Source: Pantoea sp. BAV 3049
GTDB taxonomy: Bacteria; Pseudomonadota; Gammaproteobacteria; Enterobacterales; Enterobacteriaceae
DNA: 64,000 nt
Direction: 5' to 3'
Assembly: GCF_009765445.1 (NCBI RefSeq)
Contig: NZ_WHOY01000031.1
Span: forward strand, 917,708-981,707
Positions 47,803-56,479 of the stretch are shown here, piece by piece. Every line of letters begins with the position of its first letter. Position 1 is the first letter of the stretch. The notes beneath the pieces are model-generated. The model saw only the letters and a program-made list of their open reading frames with translations. It did no database searches and was not told the origin of the DNA. Made by a program: the position numbers and the translations under genes.

Positions 47803-49674
47803 TCAAAACCCTCCCAGTTGTGTGCTTGTGACGATCGCATTCCCGCCGGTGTTGTTGTAAACAATCAAGCCGCCTCGGCTATTGCCGCTGCGCTGGTTAT
47901 CCAGGATCTGCTGGAGTATCTGATCGGTTTTGCCGCTGCCTGATTTTGCAGAAGGGTTTTCCTGCACAGGCATGGGAGAGCCATAAAGCGCCTGATACTG
48001 CTCTTTTACTCTGCCAGGATACTCACGGTTCTCACGGCTTCCCCGCCTGCTTCCACCGTTGTAATAGCGCAGCATTTCATCCACATCGCCGCCTGCCATC
48101 CCTTTCGCCCACGCCATGGTTCTGGCTCCGGCCATGATGTTGTCGCGGGGATCGAAAGGATTTTCACCCTTACGGAAATTGAAAGGCATAACCTGCATAA
48201 GGCCCTGCGCGCCCGCACTGCTTACGGCCTTCGCGTTCCATGATGACTCCGCTCCGGCGACGGCTTTGAGCTGGCGCGCATCCAGTCCAAATTTTTTGGC
48301 AGCCTCTTCGAAATACCCGTCATAATCCGACGGTGCAACACCAGTGGCTCTTCGTGCTGATTTAAGAATCCCAAGGACACGCGGATCATCTTCTCCCCCA
48401 GGAATGTAACTCTGCCCGGTGGCATTATCTGTAACCTTTTCATTGCTGAGAATGCTGGAATGCGCCGCCACATCATCCACTGAAATGCTGGTTTTACCGG
48501 AAATCCAGTCAACAACCTTGCCGATCATGCGGCCCATTCTCTCCACACCCGATATAAACGCTTCCACATCAGATTTGAATTCAGGCGATGCCAGATAGTC
48601 ACCGAACCGCTGAATACCACCAGAAAGCGCATCAATCCATTTGCCAAGTTCAGGTGATTTCAGGACAGTGTCCACCGCCGTGGAGAATGCATCAGAGAGT
48701 TTACCCAGCTGAGGCGCCAGCGGTGCCAGCCCCCGAATAAACGTGTTACCGATGCTGACCTTGCTGCGGTCCAGCTGCACATTAAAATCCTGCCACTGCT
48801 GGAGCTGCTTATCAGTGATAGCCAGGCGCTGGCTGTCCTTCTCTGCCTGTTTCGACATCGCGTCGATTTCTGCGTCGCTCATCTTCTTGAAGCGGTTCAG
48901 ATCGTCGAGAGAGAAGTAGTTCGTGAGCCCGTATGCTTCAGCCCCCTGCTGGGTACTGCCATTCCGGACGAAAATGTCACGGGCGCTTTTGATCATCTGC
49001 GGCAGGAGTTTCGCCGGGTCCTGATCGGGGTTATTGATGCCCATTGCCTGGAACTGCCAGCGTTTACTGAGATCCATCTGTGAATCGCGAATGGCTCCCA
49101 GCGTGCTGACCGGATTACCCAGCACCTTCTGGAAGTTAACCGCGCTGGAATTAAGGCCGCCAGCAGTGGTCCCGAGCCCCATCGCAGTAAAACGCTGTGC
49201 TGATGCCGATCCGGCCAGACGATTCATGCCCCAGAGACCACCAGCGCCCGCCAGTCCAGAAAATATGCCCAGCACACTACCCCATGACAGGATACTGCCG
49301 GTCGCATCTTTCAGATGGCCAGCCAGCGATTTGGCGTCCTTACTGGCTTTGTTCAGGAAAGAGCGACCCGCACTCGTCTTCTTGTTCAGATCAGACTGAG
49401 TTTTGCTGGCCTTTTCCAGGTTTCCGTTCAGCCGTCCGATCCCCTCATTGAGAGAACCAAGTTCCGCCACCCCATCAGCAAAAGCCTGAGAAACAGCTTC
49501 CGTTCCTGCTTTCGCTTTTTCGGTCTCTTTTGCTGCCTGACCAATTCCCACGGCAGCAACGCGCCACTGTTCCGGCAGGCCCTCCAGGGCTTTCTGATAC
49601 TCGTTGAACTTGTCCAGAAATGAGACAAATTTATCGTCTTCCACATCGATCTGAACAATGGATTTAGCCGCCAT
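47803..49674 (-). CDS. Tape-measure protein with lytic transglycosylase domain
   Basis: 623 residues. Starts MAAKSIVQIDVEDDK. N-terminal coiled coil (to about 150), hydrophobic Gly/Ala-rich stretch (SWGSVLGIFSGLAGAGGLWGM), helical middle. At about 455-565 lies an SLT-type domain: catalytic Glu in VAGAESSWNAKAV, then SSAGAQGLMQVMP and MLRYYNGG. It would set tail length and open peptidoglycan during DNA entry. The start codon lies inside the end of the frameshifted tail-chaperone frame (11-base overlap), a common arrangement. Confidence 0.88.
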   Translation of the reverse strand: MAAKSIVQIDVEDDKFVSFLDKFNEYQKALEGLPEQWRVAAVGIGQAAKETEKAKAGTEAVSQAFADGVAELGSLNEGIGRLNGNLEKASKTQSDLNKKTSAGRSFLNKASKDAKSLAGHLKDATGSILSWGSVLGIFSGLAGAGGLWGMNRLAGSASAQRFTAMGLGTTAGGLNSSAVNFQKVLGNPVSTLGAIRDSQMDLSKRWQFQAMGINNPDQDPAKLLPQMIKSARDIFVRNGSTQQGAEAYGLTNYFSLDDLNRFKKMSDAEIDAMSKQAEKDSQRLAITDKQLQQWQDFNVQLDRSKVSIGNTFIRGLAPLAPQLGKLSDAFSTAVDTVLKSPELGKWIDALSGGIQRFGDYLASPEFKSDVEAFISGVERMGRMIGKVVDWISGKTSISVDDVAAHSSILSNEKVTDNATGQSYIPGGEDDPRVLGILKSARRATGVAPSDYDGYFEEAAKKFGLDARQLKAVAGAESSWNAKAVSSAGAQGLMQVMPFNFRKGENPFDPRDNIMAGARTMAWAKGMAGGDVDEMLRYYNGGSRRGSRENREYPGRVKEQYQALYGSPMPVQENPSAKSGSGKTDQILQQILDNQRSGNSRGGLIVYNNTGGNAIVTSTQLGGF

Positions 49675-50379
49675 TGAAATAGCCCTTTTGTCTTATTTCT
49701 TCCAGCAGGAAGCGCTGGCGGAAGTGAAGCGGACTTTTAAACTCGCCGATATCCAGCTCCCGGCAGATATCCCGGAAGCCTTCATTTGCGGCCCACGTCA
49801 GGAGGGAATGTATGACCGTTCCGGCAGGGCTTCCGGGATCTGGGTAGTCTCTTCCGTTTTCGACGTCGGTAAAGAATCTCGGTATGCCGTAGCGCTCGAT
49901 GAGGTGAGCAGCCCACTGTACATTTCGAGCGCCCTCCCCACGGTTGGCGCTATCAGGTTCGCTTTCTGAATGGCAGAGGAGACCATAAAAAAAACGGCTT
50001 CCCCTTCTACCTCACGGTATTCCTCCGGAGTAAGAATGCCCTGCTTAAACGCGGCTTCAAGCGGGATCTGACGCCACGCTCCACCCTCGCTGTAAATCAC
50101 GCTGGTCAGGCGCTGAATGTCATCAATGAGCGTGGGCGTGCCTGCAGGCAGTTCTCCGGACTCCTGCTGTGCCTTGAGGACCTGGCGCAGCATCATCGCC
50201 GCCACCCGTGGCGCGCCTACCGAACCTACCTGAGTGAAAAACTGGTTGAACATTCTGCCGAGCAGCACGCAGTTTTCCTCAACCACTTCGTAGGGGAACG
50301 GGACAATATGCAGATAGACCAGCGAACCGTCATCACGGTTAATGGTGCTGACCAGGTTTAAATTTCTGTCAATTTTCAC
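49664..50379 (-). CDS. Tail assembly chaperone, long form by -1 frameshift
   Basis: A ribosome slipping back by one base at T8 (49987-49994) leaves the short frame after Phe131 and reads 107 further residues, giving 238 in total. The extension contains WAAHLIERYGIPRFFTDVEN, TWAANEGFRDICRELD and FRQRFLLEEIRQKGYFNGG (a real-looking protein with aromatic and charged residues evenly mixed), and stops at 49664, inside the tape-measure start. This fills the 123 bases between the short-form stop and the tape measure, otherwise empty. It corresponds to gpG-T of lambda and similar pairs in most long-tailed phages. The frame is open without stop through the overlap. Confidence 0.85.
49798..50379 (-). 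CDS. Tail assembly chaperone, short form
   Basis: 193 residues, ending in a Ser/Thr-rich tail (GLLTSSSATAYRDSLPTSKT). N-terminal beta part then helices (FNQFFTQVGSVGAPRVAAMMLRQVL). Placed between tube and tape measure, where tail chaperones are always encoded. The C-terminal 60 residues overlap the alternative -1 frame, so their composition is constrained by two reading frames. Short form expected in excess over the long one. Confidence 0.85.
   Translation of the reverse strand: MKIDRNLNLVSTINRDDGSLVYLHIVPFPYEVVEENCVLLGRMFNQFFTQVGSVGAPRVAAMMLRQVLKAQQESGELPAGTPTLIDDIQRLTSVIYSEGGAWRQIPLEAAFKQGILTPEEYREVEGEAVFFMVSSAIQKANLIAPTVGRALEMYSGLLTSSSATAYRDSLPTSKTEETTQIPEALPERSYIPS
49986..49995 (-). promoter_or_regulatory. 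Slippery site for -1 ribosomal frameshift
   Basis: Codons GTT TTT TTT ATG: a run of eight T containing T TTT TTT in the zero frame, an ideal X-XXY-YYZ heptamer for tandem slippage, located at codons 129-131 of the chaperone gene. Confidence 0.85.
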
Positions 50380-50384
50380 GGTTA

Positions 50385-50822
50385 TTAATTCCAGGAATTA
50401 TCGTTTGTGGTGATATAGCCGGAAATTGTCACAACGTAACCGGCATCTGAACCGTTGAATCCCATCTCGTTAAAGTTGACGAGATAGCAGTTCAGCAGCG
50501 TGTAATTCCCGAACGTGGTGGCATCAGGGGTGATCACCACCTCACCGAGCGCGGTATCCGTTGCGAACTGCTTCTGATAGCTGTTACCCAGCGACTGAGT
50601 TTTAAGCAGGTGAACGGTCGCCGTAACCTGCTGGTAAGGCGACTGGCTACCGACAGTGCCCGTCATCGTCGGGATGATGTCGGTGGCCGCCGTATCAGGG
50701 CGCAGGCTGATCCCCTCGCGTCCAAGATAAGAAGCGCTGACATTGAGCGCCGGGTTATCGGTAACGGTGAAAGAGCCTCTGACGCGGTTGAGAAAGCCCT
50801 GTGAAACTAATGGATTTGGCAT
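50385..50822 (-). CDS. Tail tube protein
   Basis: 145 residues (MPNPLVSQGFLNRVRGSFTV). Mostly beta-strand (TATVHLLKTQS, FGNYTLLNCYLVNFNEMGF). Lies after the sheath gene with a 3-base gap, the constant order sheath-tube in myoviruses. Assigned by position, length and all-beta composition. Confidence 0.8.
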   Translation of the reverse strand: MPNPLVSQGFLNRVRGSFTVTDNPALNVSASYLGREGISLRPDTAATDIIPTMTGTVGSQSPYQQVTATVHLLKTQSLGNSYQKQFATDTALGEVVITPDATTFGNYTLLNCYLVNFNEMGFNGSDAGYVVTISGYITTNDNSWN

Positions 50823-50825
50823 TTA

Positions 50826-52220
50826 TTACGCCCCCACAAAGTTGGTTACGTTGACGTTGAAGGTAATGGACTCAAACCCGCGTTTTGGCGTAATAACCGC
50901 ACTGAGGCCGCCGTATTTGCCGTCCTGGTAATCCGACTGGTTCAGGCTGGTATAGCTGGTGAACGGTACCGCATTGATAACGGCATTGCCCGCATAAGCG
51001 CCCTTCTCATACTGATCGTTAAACTCAGTTTGCGTCAGTCCGGTGTCGATGACCTGGCCGAGGATCAGTCCGTAACTGATGCCGGATCGCAGCGTTTTAA
51101 GTCCGCGGCGCTGCAGGCGTTCAATACCTTCCTTCTCGTAATACAGCGGATTGACCGTGGTGTTGGAACCGTTGATGATTTCGTTTGCCAGATCCAGCTG
51201 CAGGTTGATGGCGCACCAGGCGACGGCGTACCAGTAGTTAAACGGCATGCCGTCCAGCATGTGCCCGGCCACAAACATTTTGTTGCTGAGCCCACCTTCC
51301 GCCGCTGAACCGATGTAGTTGATGTTATTGTCCTGCAGCGTTTTCAGCAGTGAACTGTTACCGGCTGGCGGATATTCCGTGACCCCATATGCGAACCGGT
51401 AGGCCATTGGCGGCACCATGTTCGAAGATCCGGGGTCGTTCGCCAGCGAAGACTGGAAGAATGTAGCCATTGAGAATTCAGTCGCGCTGATGTCGGGGGC
51501 CTCAACACCTGCCAGCACGTTTGGATATTTCTCAGCGGCCCAGCCCTGCCAGGTGGCAATCGTGGTGGTAATGAAGAATTTCACCATCGAACCGGGTGAC
51601 GTGTAGTTATTCACCAGCGCTTTAAACGTGGTTTCTTCATCCCATTCCCTCGGCACCAGATAGGAGAAGAAAGTCTGGTAGGTGTTTCCGAGCGCCACAT
51701 CCTCATCGATAAATGCGCTCAGCGCGGTGACAGCAGCCGGAACCGCAATATCGCCAAGTTCCAGCACATAGACAGCCCTGGTGGTTCCCTGTGCCCAGTA
51801 AGTGGTGTTCATCTGCTGCAGCTCACCGGCCGCCACGGTTGACAGGCTTCCCATAGCCGTGGCCGTGCCAGGGTCAGCAGCAAGTGGATAAGTCAGCGTG
51901 TCGTCGCCTGTCACCGTTGCAGTGAACGCACCGTTGTAAGCTGCTGGCGCAGCGCCAGTGACAACGATCGGCACCTCCTGCCCGTTCGTCCAGCCATGTT
52001 CTGCTGAGAGCGTTAAGGTCACTGTATTCGTTGCCCATGACAATGAGGAGATTGTTTTGGCCGGTGCGGCATAGTCACTCAGGTCGTCCTTTGAGGTGAG
52101 CAACTGAAAAGTACCCGCCTCCAGCGTGGTGCCCCCGGTTGAGATCATCGCGCCGGTTTTCAGCAGCTGCGAGGGCTTCGGTGGATTTGTCACCGAAATG
52201 TTAATATTGACAATCGACAT
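50826..52220 (-). CDS. Tail sheath protein (DUF3383 type)
   Basis: 464 residues. N-terminus VNINISVTNPPKPSQLLKTG and C-terminal part YTSLNQSDYQDGKYGG...FESITFNVNV fit the DUF3383 sheath proteins. Residues 55-130 (ISSLSWATNTVTLTLSAEHG...) are an extra beta-domain also found in the decoration and gpJ-like proteins. The sheath contracts to drive the tube through the envelope. Confidence 0.85.
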   Translation of the reverse strand: MSIVNINISVTNPPKPSQLLKTGAMISTGGTTLEAGTFQLLTSKDDLSDYAAPAKTISSLSWATNTVTLTLSAEHGWTNGQEVPIVVTGAAPAAYNGAFTATVTGDDTLTYPLAADPGTATAMGSLSTVAAGELQQMNTTYWAQGTTRAVYVLELGDIAVPAAVTALSAFIDEDVALGNTYQTFFSYLVPREWDEETTFKALVNNYTSPGSMVKFFITTTIATWQGWAAEKYPNVLAGVEAPDISATEFSMATFFQSSLANDPGSSNMVPPMAYRFAYGVTEYPPAGNSSLLKTLQDNNINYIGSAAEGGLSNKMFVAGHMLDGMPFNYWYAVAWCAINLQLDLANEIINGSNTTVNPLYYEKEGIERLQRRGLKTLRSGISYGLILGQVIDTGLTQTEFNDQYEKGAYAGNAVINAVPFTSYTSLNQSDYQDGKYGGLSAVITPKRGFESITFNVNVTNFVGA

Positions 52221-52224
52221 GTAG

Positions 52225-53166
52225 CTATTTCTCCGGATAAATGGCGGGGATCGCAGACGTGATCAGCTGGCGGGCAACATTTCTCATCCGCTGCTGGTAG
52301 TAGTTAATTTTGAATTTAATGGTTTTGCGCATTGCCAGAATGTTCAGCTCGTTCTGGGTGACGCGCTCATCCTGCACCACGGGGATATTCATCACCCCCA
52401 TTTCAGCGGTATCGCTCAGCGTGTACTGCTGGACCGCCAGCAAAAAATCTTCAATGGCCGAATTGCGCAGCCCGGTAACCGAAATGGTCACATCCTCACA
52501 AACCAGCTGATACTGATTCTGCTGTTCATCCAGATAAAAAGCGCCAGCCACCGGGGCGGTGTTGCTGCACTTTACCGTGGCATACGGTGGTGACAGGTTT
52601 TGCGTGGAGAGCATCGCCGGGAACATTGGCATGTACTCGTTCAGGCCAAGCCATATCGGCAGAGAGCCGGAAACCACGACATCACTCAGATCGATATCAT
52701 CCGCTGAATTGATAATCTGCGACCGCATGTGCGGGTAAACCGCCTCGCCTGTGTAATGGTAAAGCCTGGCGGGTTCGTTGAGTCCGGTACGGCGTGAGAA
52801 TGAAAACTGGATGCCGTAAAACTCCCCTATGTAGAGCACGTCAGGGCCGATATCGTTAAAGGGATCGATATCGGATTGCGCTGTCAGCGTGACAACGTTC
52901 CGGTCATACAGTTGTTCGTCATCCTGTATGCTTTCAGTAGTCAGATGCAGATAGCCTTTCACCTCAACCGTGTCAGGTTCCGGATCGGGATCATCAGAGA
53001 CAATCGACGCCTTTACCCAGAATACGAAGCCGTCCAGCGGCAGAACCTGTCGGAGATATTTGGTAAAAGTGACGATCTGGTACTGACTCAGGTCATCCAG
53101 ACCCTGCGTCAGCGTGGCGTTGAGTTCCGTTCTGGCCGTTTGCTGTAACTCATTCAGGGAAGGCAT
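52225..53166 (-). CDS. Virion protein between connector and sheath, unknown family
   Basis: 313 residues, acidic, mixed alpha/beta, no motif recognised. Its start overlaps the end of the preceding gene by 17 bases. The position, just before the sheath, fits a head-tail connector or tail terminator part. Aspartate-proline cluster DDPDPEPD near residue 60 looks like an exposed loop. Confidence 0.6.
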   Translation of the reverse strand: MPSLNELQQTARTELNATLTQGLDDLSQYQIVTFTKYLRQVLPLDGFVFWVKASIVSDDPDPEPDTVEVKGYLHLTTESIQDDEQLYDRNVVTLTAQSDIDPFNDIGPDVLYIGEFYGIQFSFSRRTGLNEPARLYHYTGEAVYPHMRSQIINSADDIDLSDVVVSGSLPIWLGLNEYMPMFPAMLSTQNLSPPYATVKCSNTAPVAGAFYLDEQQNQYQLVCEDVTISVTGLRNSAIEDFLLAVQQYTLSDTAEMGVMNIPVVQDERVTQNELNILAMRKTIKFKINYYQQRMRNVARQLITSAIPAIYPEK

Positions 53167-53584
53167 TAAGTACCCCGCTTACCCAGGCGCGCATTACAGC
53201 CTGATAGGTTCCGGTGTCGATAAACGAAGGTCGTGGAGTGCCCTTCTTGTTTTTGAAGCGTTTCGATATTCCCAGCAGCGCCCGGCGCGTCGGTACCCCC
53301 GGCATGCCGTTCATTTCGCTGTTATCGAGAAACGCAACAAACAGGTCGTGGACCCGCGACATGGATTCCGCCAACGGGTCTTTCGACGGAGGCGCACCGG
53401 CCAGCATGTTTTCCAGACCGGCGGCGAGGTCATTACTCATCATGTCGGCGATTTCATTCCCGTACCGGTTAAAAAACGTCTGCATAATCTGGTACTTTTC
53501 CTCCAGCCTCTCCGCAACATCCCCGGTTGTGGTGCCCTCGTCCTCATACGGAATATCAATCACGCCAAGGTGCAGGGTGATCAT
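53150..53584 (-). CDS. Putative tail-completion/neck protein
   Basis: 144 residues from the ATG at 53584, in an ATGA overlap with the DUF4054-like gene; a longer frame to 53641 overlaps that gene without a ribosome site. Contains NGMPGVPTRRALLGISKRFKNKKG, a pattern seen in minor tail/neck proteins of gpS type. Function inferred from position. Confidence 0.6.
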   Translation of the reverse strand: MITLHLGVIDIPYEDEGTTTGDVAERLEEKYQIMQTFFNRYGNEIADMMSNDLAAGLENMLAGAPPSKDPLAESMSRVHDLFVAFLDNSEMNGMPGVPTRRALLGISKRFKNKKGTPRPSFIDTGTYQAVMRAWVSGVLNAFPE

Positions 53585-54009
53585 GACAACCCCCAGAGAC
53601 TCCCGAATTGCTGGGCAATCATCAGGTAGCGGCGACCCCACGGATCCTGCAGCATCTGAAGGTCTGTCAGTGACAGGTCTTTGAAGAAGTCAGGGACCAG
53701 CCTCTGTGCGCTGGTAGAGTTATCTCCGGCACCTGTGATCACGCCGGTTGCGATATTGTTCAGCCCCATCTGTTGACGGAATGCCCCGAACACGTCCTCT
53801 GTGCCGTAATTGACCAGGAAGGACGCGGCGAGGTTATACACAGCGACCGCGTACAGGTTCGGCATCACCATTTCAATATCACGGTTAACCCATTCAACCG
53901 CGCCGCCATAGGCCAGAGAAAATGACAGTGAGTTGTCGGGAACCTGATCCGGAGTGATATCCATGTCAGCACGAACGAATTCGATAAAGCCCGACAGACT
54001 GATGGTCAT
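53581..54009 (-). CDS. Head-tail connector protein (DUF4054-like)
   Basis: 142 residues. Pattern LAYGGAVEWVNRDI, MPNLYAVAVYNLAASFLVNYG and the C-terminal DPWGRRYLMIAQQFG match the DUF4054 connector family, which is a gp6/gp15-like adaptor ring below the portal. Confidence 0.75.
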   Translation of the reverse strand: MTISLSGFIEFVRADMDITPDQVPDNSLSFSLAYGGAVEWVNRDIEMVMPNLYAVAVYNLAASFLVNYGTEDVFGAFRQQMGLNNIATGVITGAGDNSTSAQRLVPDFFKDLSLTDLQMLQDPWGRRYLMIAQQFGSLWGLS

Positions 54010-54488
54010 TTTTTCCGGGCTCCGGCTTTAGAGGTGGCAATGGTTTCGTTTACGGTCGGAGTGTCATCATTTTCATCACGACCTTTGGCCTGCTCGGCGT
54101 TGAATTCCATATCGCCTTCGTAGCCGATCCCGCTTTCCCGAAGCTTGCTGTCGAGTGCTGCAACTGAAGCCTGCCGGCGGTTATGCGCATTGTTGGTCAG
54201 ATGGATGTCGTTATCGCGAATGGTCTTCTCAATAACGGATGCCGGAACGGGCTTATTGACGCTGTAGCACAGGCCAACAAACGCCTTGCTCTGGTCAATT
54301 CTGGACGAGTCCTGCAGCCCGTAGGTCTGATGATGCTGGATGACTGCTTCCACTTCTTCTGTGGATCCATCGAGCACCATCATTTGGGAACCATGGTCGA
54401 TGGGGATCTGGCGCAGGCGGCCTGTTTCCAGCGTGCGGAAAGCAAAAATATTGCGCTGCTTGGTGGTGTTAGCGATATACAGTTTCAT
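54006..54488 (-). CDS. Virion-region protein, unknown function
   Basis: 160 residues, very hydrophilic, with QTYGLQDSSRIDQSKAFVGLCYSVNKPVP in the middle (split at AFVGL) and a lysine/aspartate-rich C-terminal tail. Located right after the capsid terminator, first of the connector block. No family recognised. Confidence 0.6.
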   Translation of the reverse strand: MKLYIANTTKQRNIFAFRTLETGRLRQIPIDHGSQMMVLDGSTEEVEAVIQHHQTYGLQDSSRIDQSKAFVGLCYSVNKPVPASVIEKTIRDNDIHLTNNAHNRRQASVAALDSKLRESGIGYEGDMEFNAEQAKGRDENDDTPTVNETIATSKAGARKK

Positions 54489-54501
54489 TGTTTACCCTCG
54501 T

Positions 54502-54535
54502 AAAAAAGCCCCTGCTGAGTTTCCCCGGCAGAGGC
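54502..54535 (-). terminator. Terminator after the major capsid gene
   Basis: Stem GCCTCTGC / GCAGGGGC (one G-U pair), loop 12, then T6 on the late strand, directly after the capsid gene. Partial termination here would make more capsid than tail mRNA. Confidence 0.75.
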
Positions 54536-54555
54536 TTAGCTACATCAAAAATGAA

Positions 54556-55587
54556 TCAGGCGTTATACGCCATCGACAGGATGGTGATTGCTTCAGGACG
54601 GACGGCCCAGCCGGAGGTGGAACGCATCTCGGACAGGACATCAACCGCACCACCTGCGATAGGTGTTGGAATTTCCCGCGGCGCGGCCATGTCACAGAAC
54701 ATCAGCGCGTTAGCGGACAACGACGGGGTAAGTTTCGCGAACTCGTTGGTGTTCACAGTGGAATTAACCACAGGCACTTCAACTTCCGGGATGGTGATTA
54801 CTACCGCATCTGTTCCGCCCGCGCCGGCACCGATCAGCGTATCGTCATACACCCAGTCAACCTGAACGTTTGCACCCTTCAGCACATCTTTCACCATGCC
54901 GCCGACTGAGTCAGTACCACCGCCAGGGCGCTGGTAAGATGTCAACTGAACAATCTGCTGAATTTCCATGGCACCCAGTACGCGCTGAGGCCCGAGGATA
55001 ACCACCCGCTGCTGGCGGCCCAGCTGCATGGTGCGGGTCAGAGCGGCCTGAACATGGCCGAGCAGATAAACTGCCATCTGGCCATGATCGTAGGTGAGAA
55101 CAGTATTGTTGTTGTTGGTGTCCGGCGGCAGCGTTTCGGTCGTTGCGCCAGCGGTGTTAAGCAGGCCTTCCCCGCCCGCCGGGTTCATGCCGTACAGCAA
55201 CGCAGAGCGAAGCTGCTGGAAAATACCCTGGCGCATGCCCAGGCGCTGGGCTTCCGGCAGAGCAAAGTTCCAGTTACCGGCGGCGGCCATATCATGGTGA
55301 TCGTAGATACCACGGCAGCGAAACAGGTAGGTTGGTGTGGAGATCATCCTCGCCTCAAGCGCAACACTTGGCAGCTGGTTGGCGTTACCAGACTGGCTTG
55401 ATGTGACCTGAGTCCGGATGTCCAGGCGTCGCATGTACACGTACTGATCGCCCACGCCGAGGCGAACCTGCGGGTTACCGCTGGCGATGGTTTCGAATGC
55501 ACCGGACGCCTGCTGGTAACCGATGATCATCTCCGGCGCGATGTACGACGGATTGACGATGGTGTAGCTGGGGGTAATTGCAGCCAT
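54556..55587 (-). CDS. Major capsid protein (DUF2184-like)
   Basis: 343 residues. Order and pattern of the HK97-fold capsid family DUF2184: an N-terminal arm, LRSALLYGMNPAGGEGLLNT in the centre, and PREIPTPIAGGAVDVLSEMR...GWAVRPEAITIL at the C-terminus. Encoded after protease and decoration genes. No separate delta domain is visible; a protease-cleaved scaffold may come from the protease gene itself. Confidence 0.85.
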   Translation of the reverse strand: MAAITPSYTIVNPSYIAPEMIIGYQQASGAFETIASGNPQVRLGVGDQYVYMRRLDIRTQVTSSQSGNANQLPSVALEARMISTPTYLFRCRGIYDHHDMAAAGNWNFALPEAQRLGMRQGIFQQLRSALLYGMNPAGGEGLLNTAGATTETLPPDTNNNNTVLTYDHGQMAVYLLGHVQAALTRTMQLGRQQRVVILGPQRVLGAMEIQQIVQLTSYQRPGGGTDSVGGMVKDVLKGANVQVDWVYDDTLIGAGAGGTDAVVITIPEVEVPVVNSTVNTNEFAKLTPSLSANALMFCDMAAPREIPTPIAGGAVDVLSEMRSTSGWAVRPEAITILSMAYNA

Positions 55588-55603
55588 TTAATTCAGCTCC
55601 CGA

Positions 55604-56464
55604 TTAAAGTAAGACCAGCGCGCAGCTGTCGGTGTTATTCCAGGTAAGGAAACCCGTATTACTGTCGTAACTGACAGTTTTGGAGTTACCCGCTTCTACG
55701 GCGATCACTTTTACCGGCAGGGTGATGTCGGAAGGCGTAACTGCTCCAATGGTTCCCTGAGCGGTTGCATTGCCACCGGGAACTGCTGCCGGGATGTACG
55801 TGAAGGTCGTTGCCGTCGGGACGGAGAGAACAGCCACGGTTCCGTTATATGCATCCGGAGCCACACCGCTGATTTTGACGTACTGACCCGCCGTCAGGCC
55901 ATGCGCCGACGCTGTGGTCGCTGTTGCCACACCAGAGTCATACGTAACGGACGTGGTAGCAATGTCATCTCCGGTAAACGCAGCGGTCGCGGCAGTGGTT
56001 ACCTGGTTATTCACGAAGTCCCACGCCAGAGGCGTTTTCACCGACGCCCCGGAAGTGGCCAGCGCCACCACCTGAGCGGACGCCTTCAGCGGCACGCGCA
56101 TGTTAGAACCGATCCGATAGTATGAAACGCTCATTCCTGACGCATAGAGCGGTACCGGTGATTGCGGCGTGGTCAGGCCGTTATGCGCCTGGTTGAACAC
56201 CGTGAAACCTTCCAGCTCTGCGACGGAGGCAGCACGGCGGATAGTCGAACCACGGGGGCTTGACTGGTTGCCGGGGATAAGTTCAGCAATCGGCAGACCG
56301 CCCCACAGCGGACGGGTTTCTGTTGCCGCCACGGTACCGGAAGCCAGATTGAAACGGTTAGCCGGATCATCCAGAGCAACACCCTGAATATATCCGTCGG
56401 ACTGCACACCAAAGGAACCAAGCGCGTTGGTGGTAGCCATCGGATTTAAAGATAAATTTGCCAT
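55604..56464 (-). CDS. Head decoration/structural protein with shared beta-domain
   Basis: 286 residues. N-terminal ~165 residues include NRFNLASGTVAATETRPLWGG, a pattern seen in structural proteins (cement-type) upstream of DUF2184 capsids. Residues 170-242 (TSVTYDSGVATATTASAHG...) form the beta-domain shared with the sheath and gpJ-like proteins. C-terminal 40 residues close with WNNTDSCALVLL. Located between protease and capsid, where decoration proteins are encoded. Confidence 0.75.
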   Translation of the reverse strand: MANLSLNPMATTNALGSFGVQSDGYIQGVALDDPANRFNLASGTVAATETRPLWGGLPIAELIPGNQSSPRGSTIRRAASVAELEGFTVFNQAHNGLTTPQSPVPLYASGMSVSYYRIGSNMRVPLKASAQVVALATSGASVKTPLAWDFVNNQVTTAATAAFTGDDIATTSVTYDSGVATATTASAHGLTAGQYVKISGVAPDAYNGTVAVLSVPTATTFTYIPAAVPGGNATAQGTIGAVTPSDITLPVKVIAVEAGNSKTVSYDSNTGFLTWNNTDSCALVLL

Positions 56465-56479
56465 GCTTCAGAGCTCCCA

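Noticed and set aside
49892..49932. Perfect 8-bp hairpin as frameshift stimulator
   Set aside because: 54 bases from the slippery site; stimulators are normally within about 10 bases.
49658..49969. 103-codon forward ORF
   Set aside because: Antisense to the frameshift extension of the tail chaperone.
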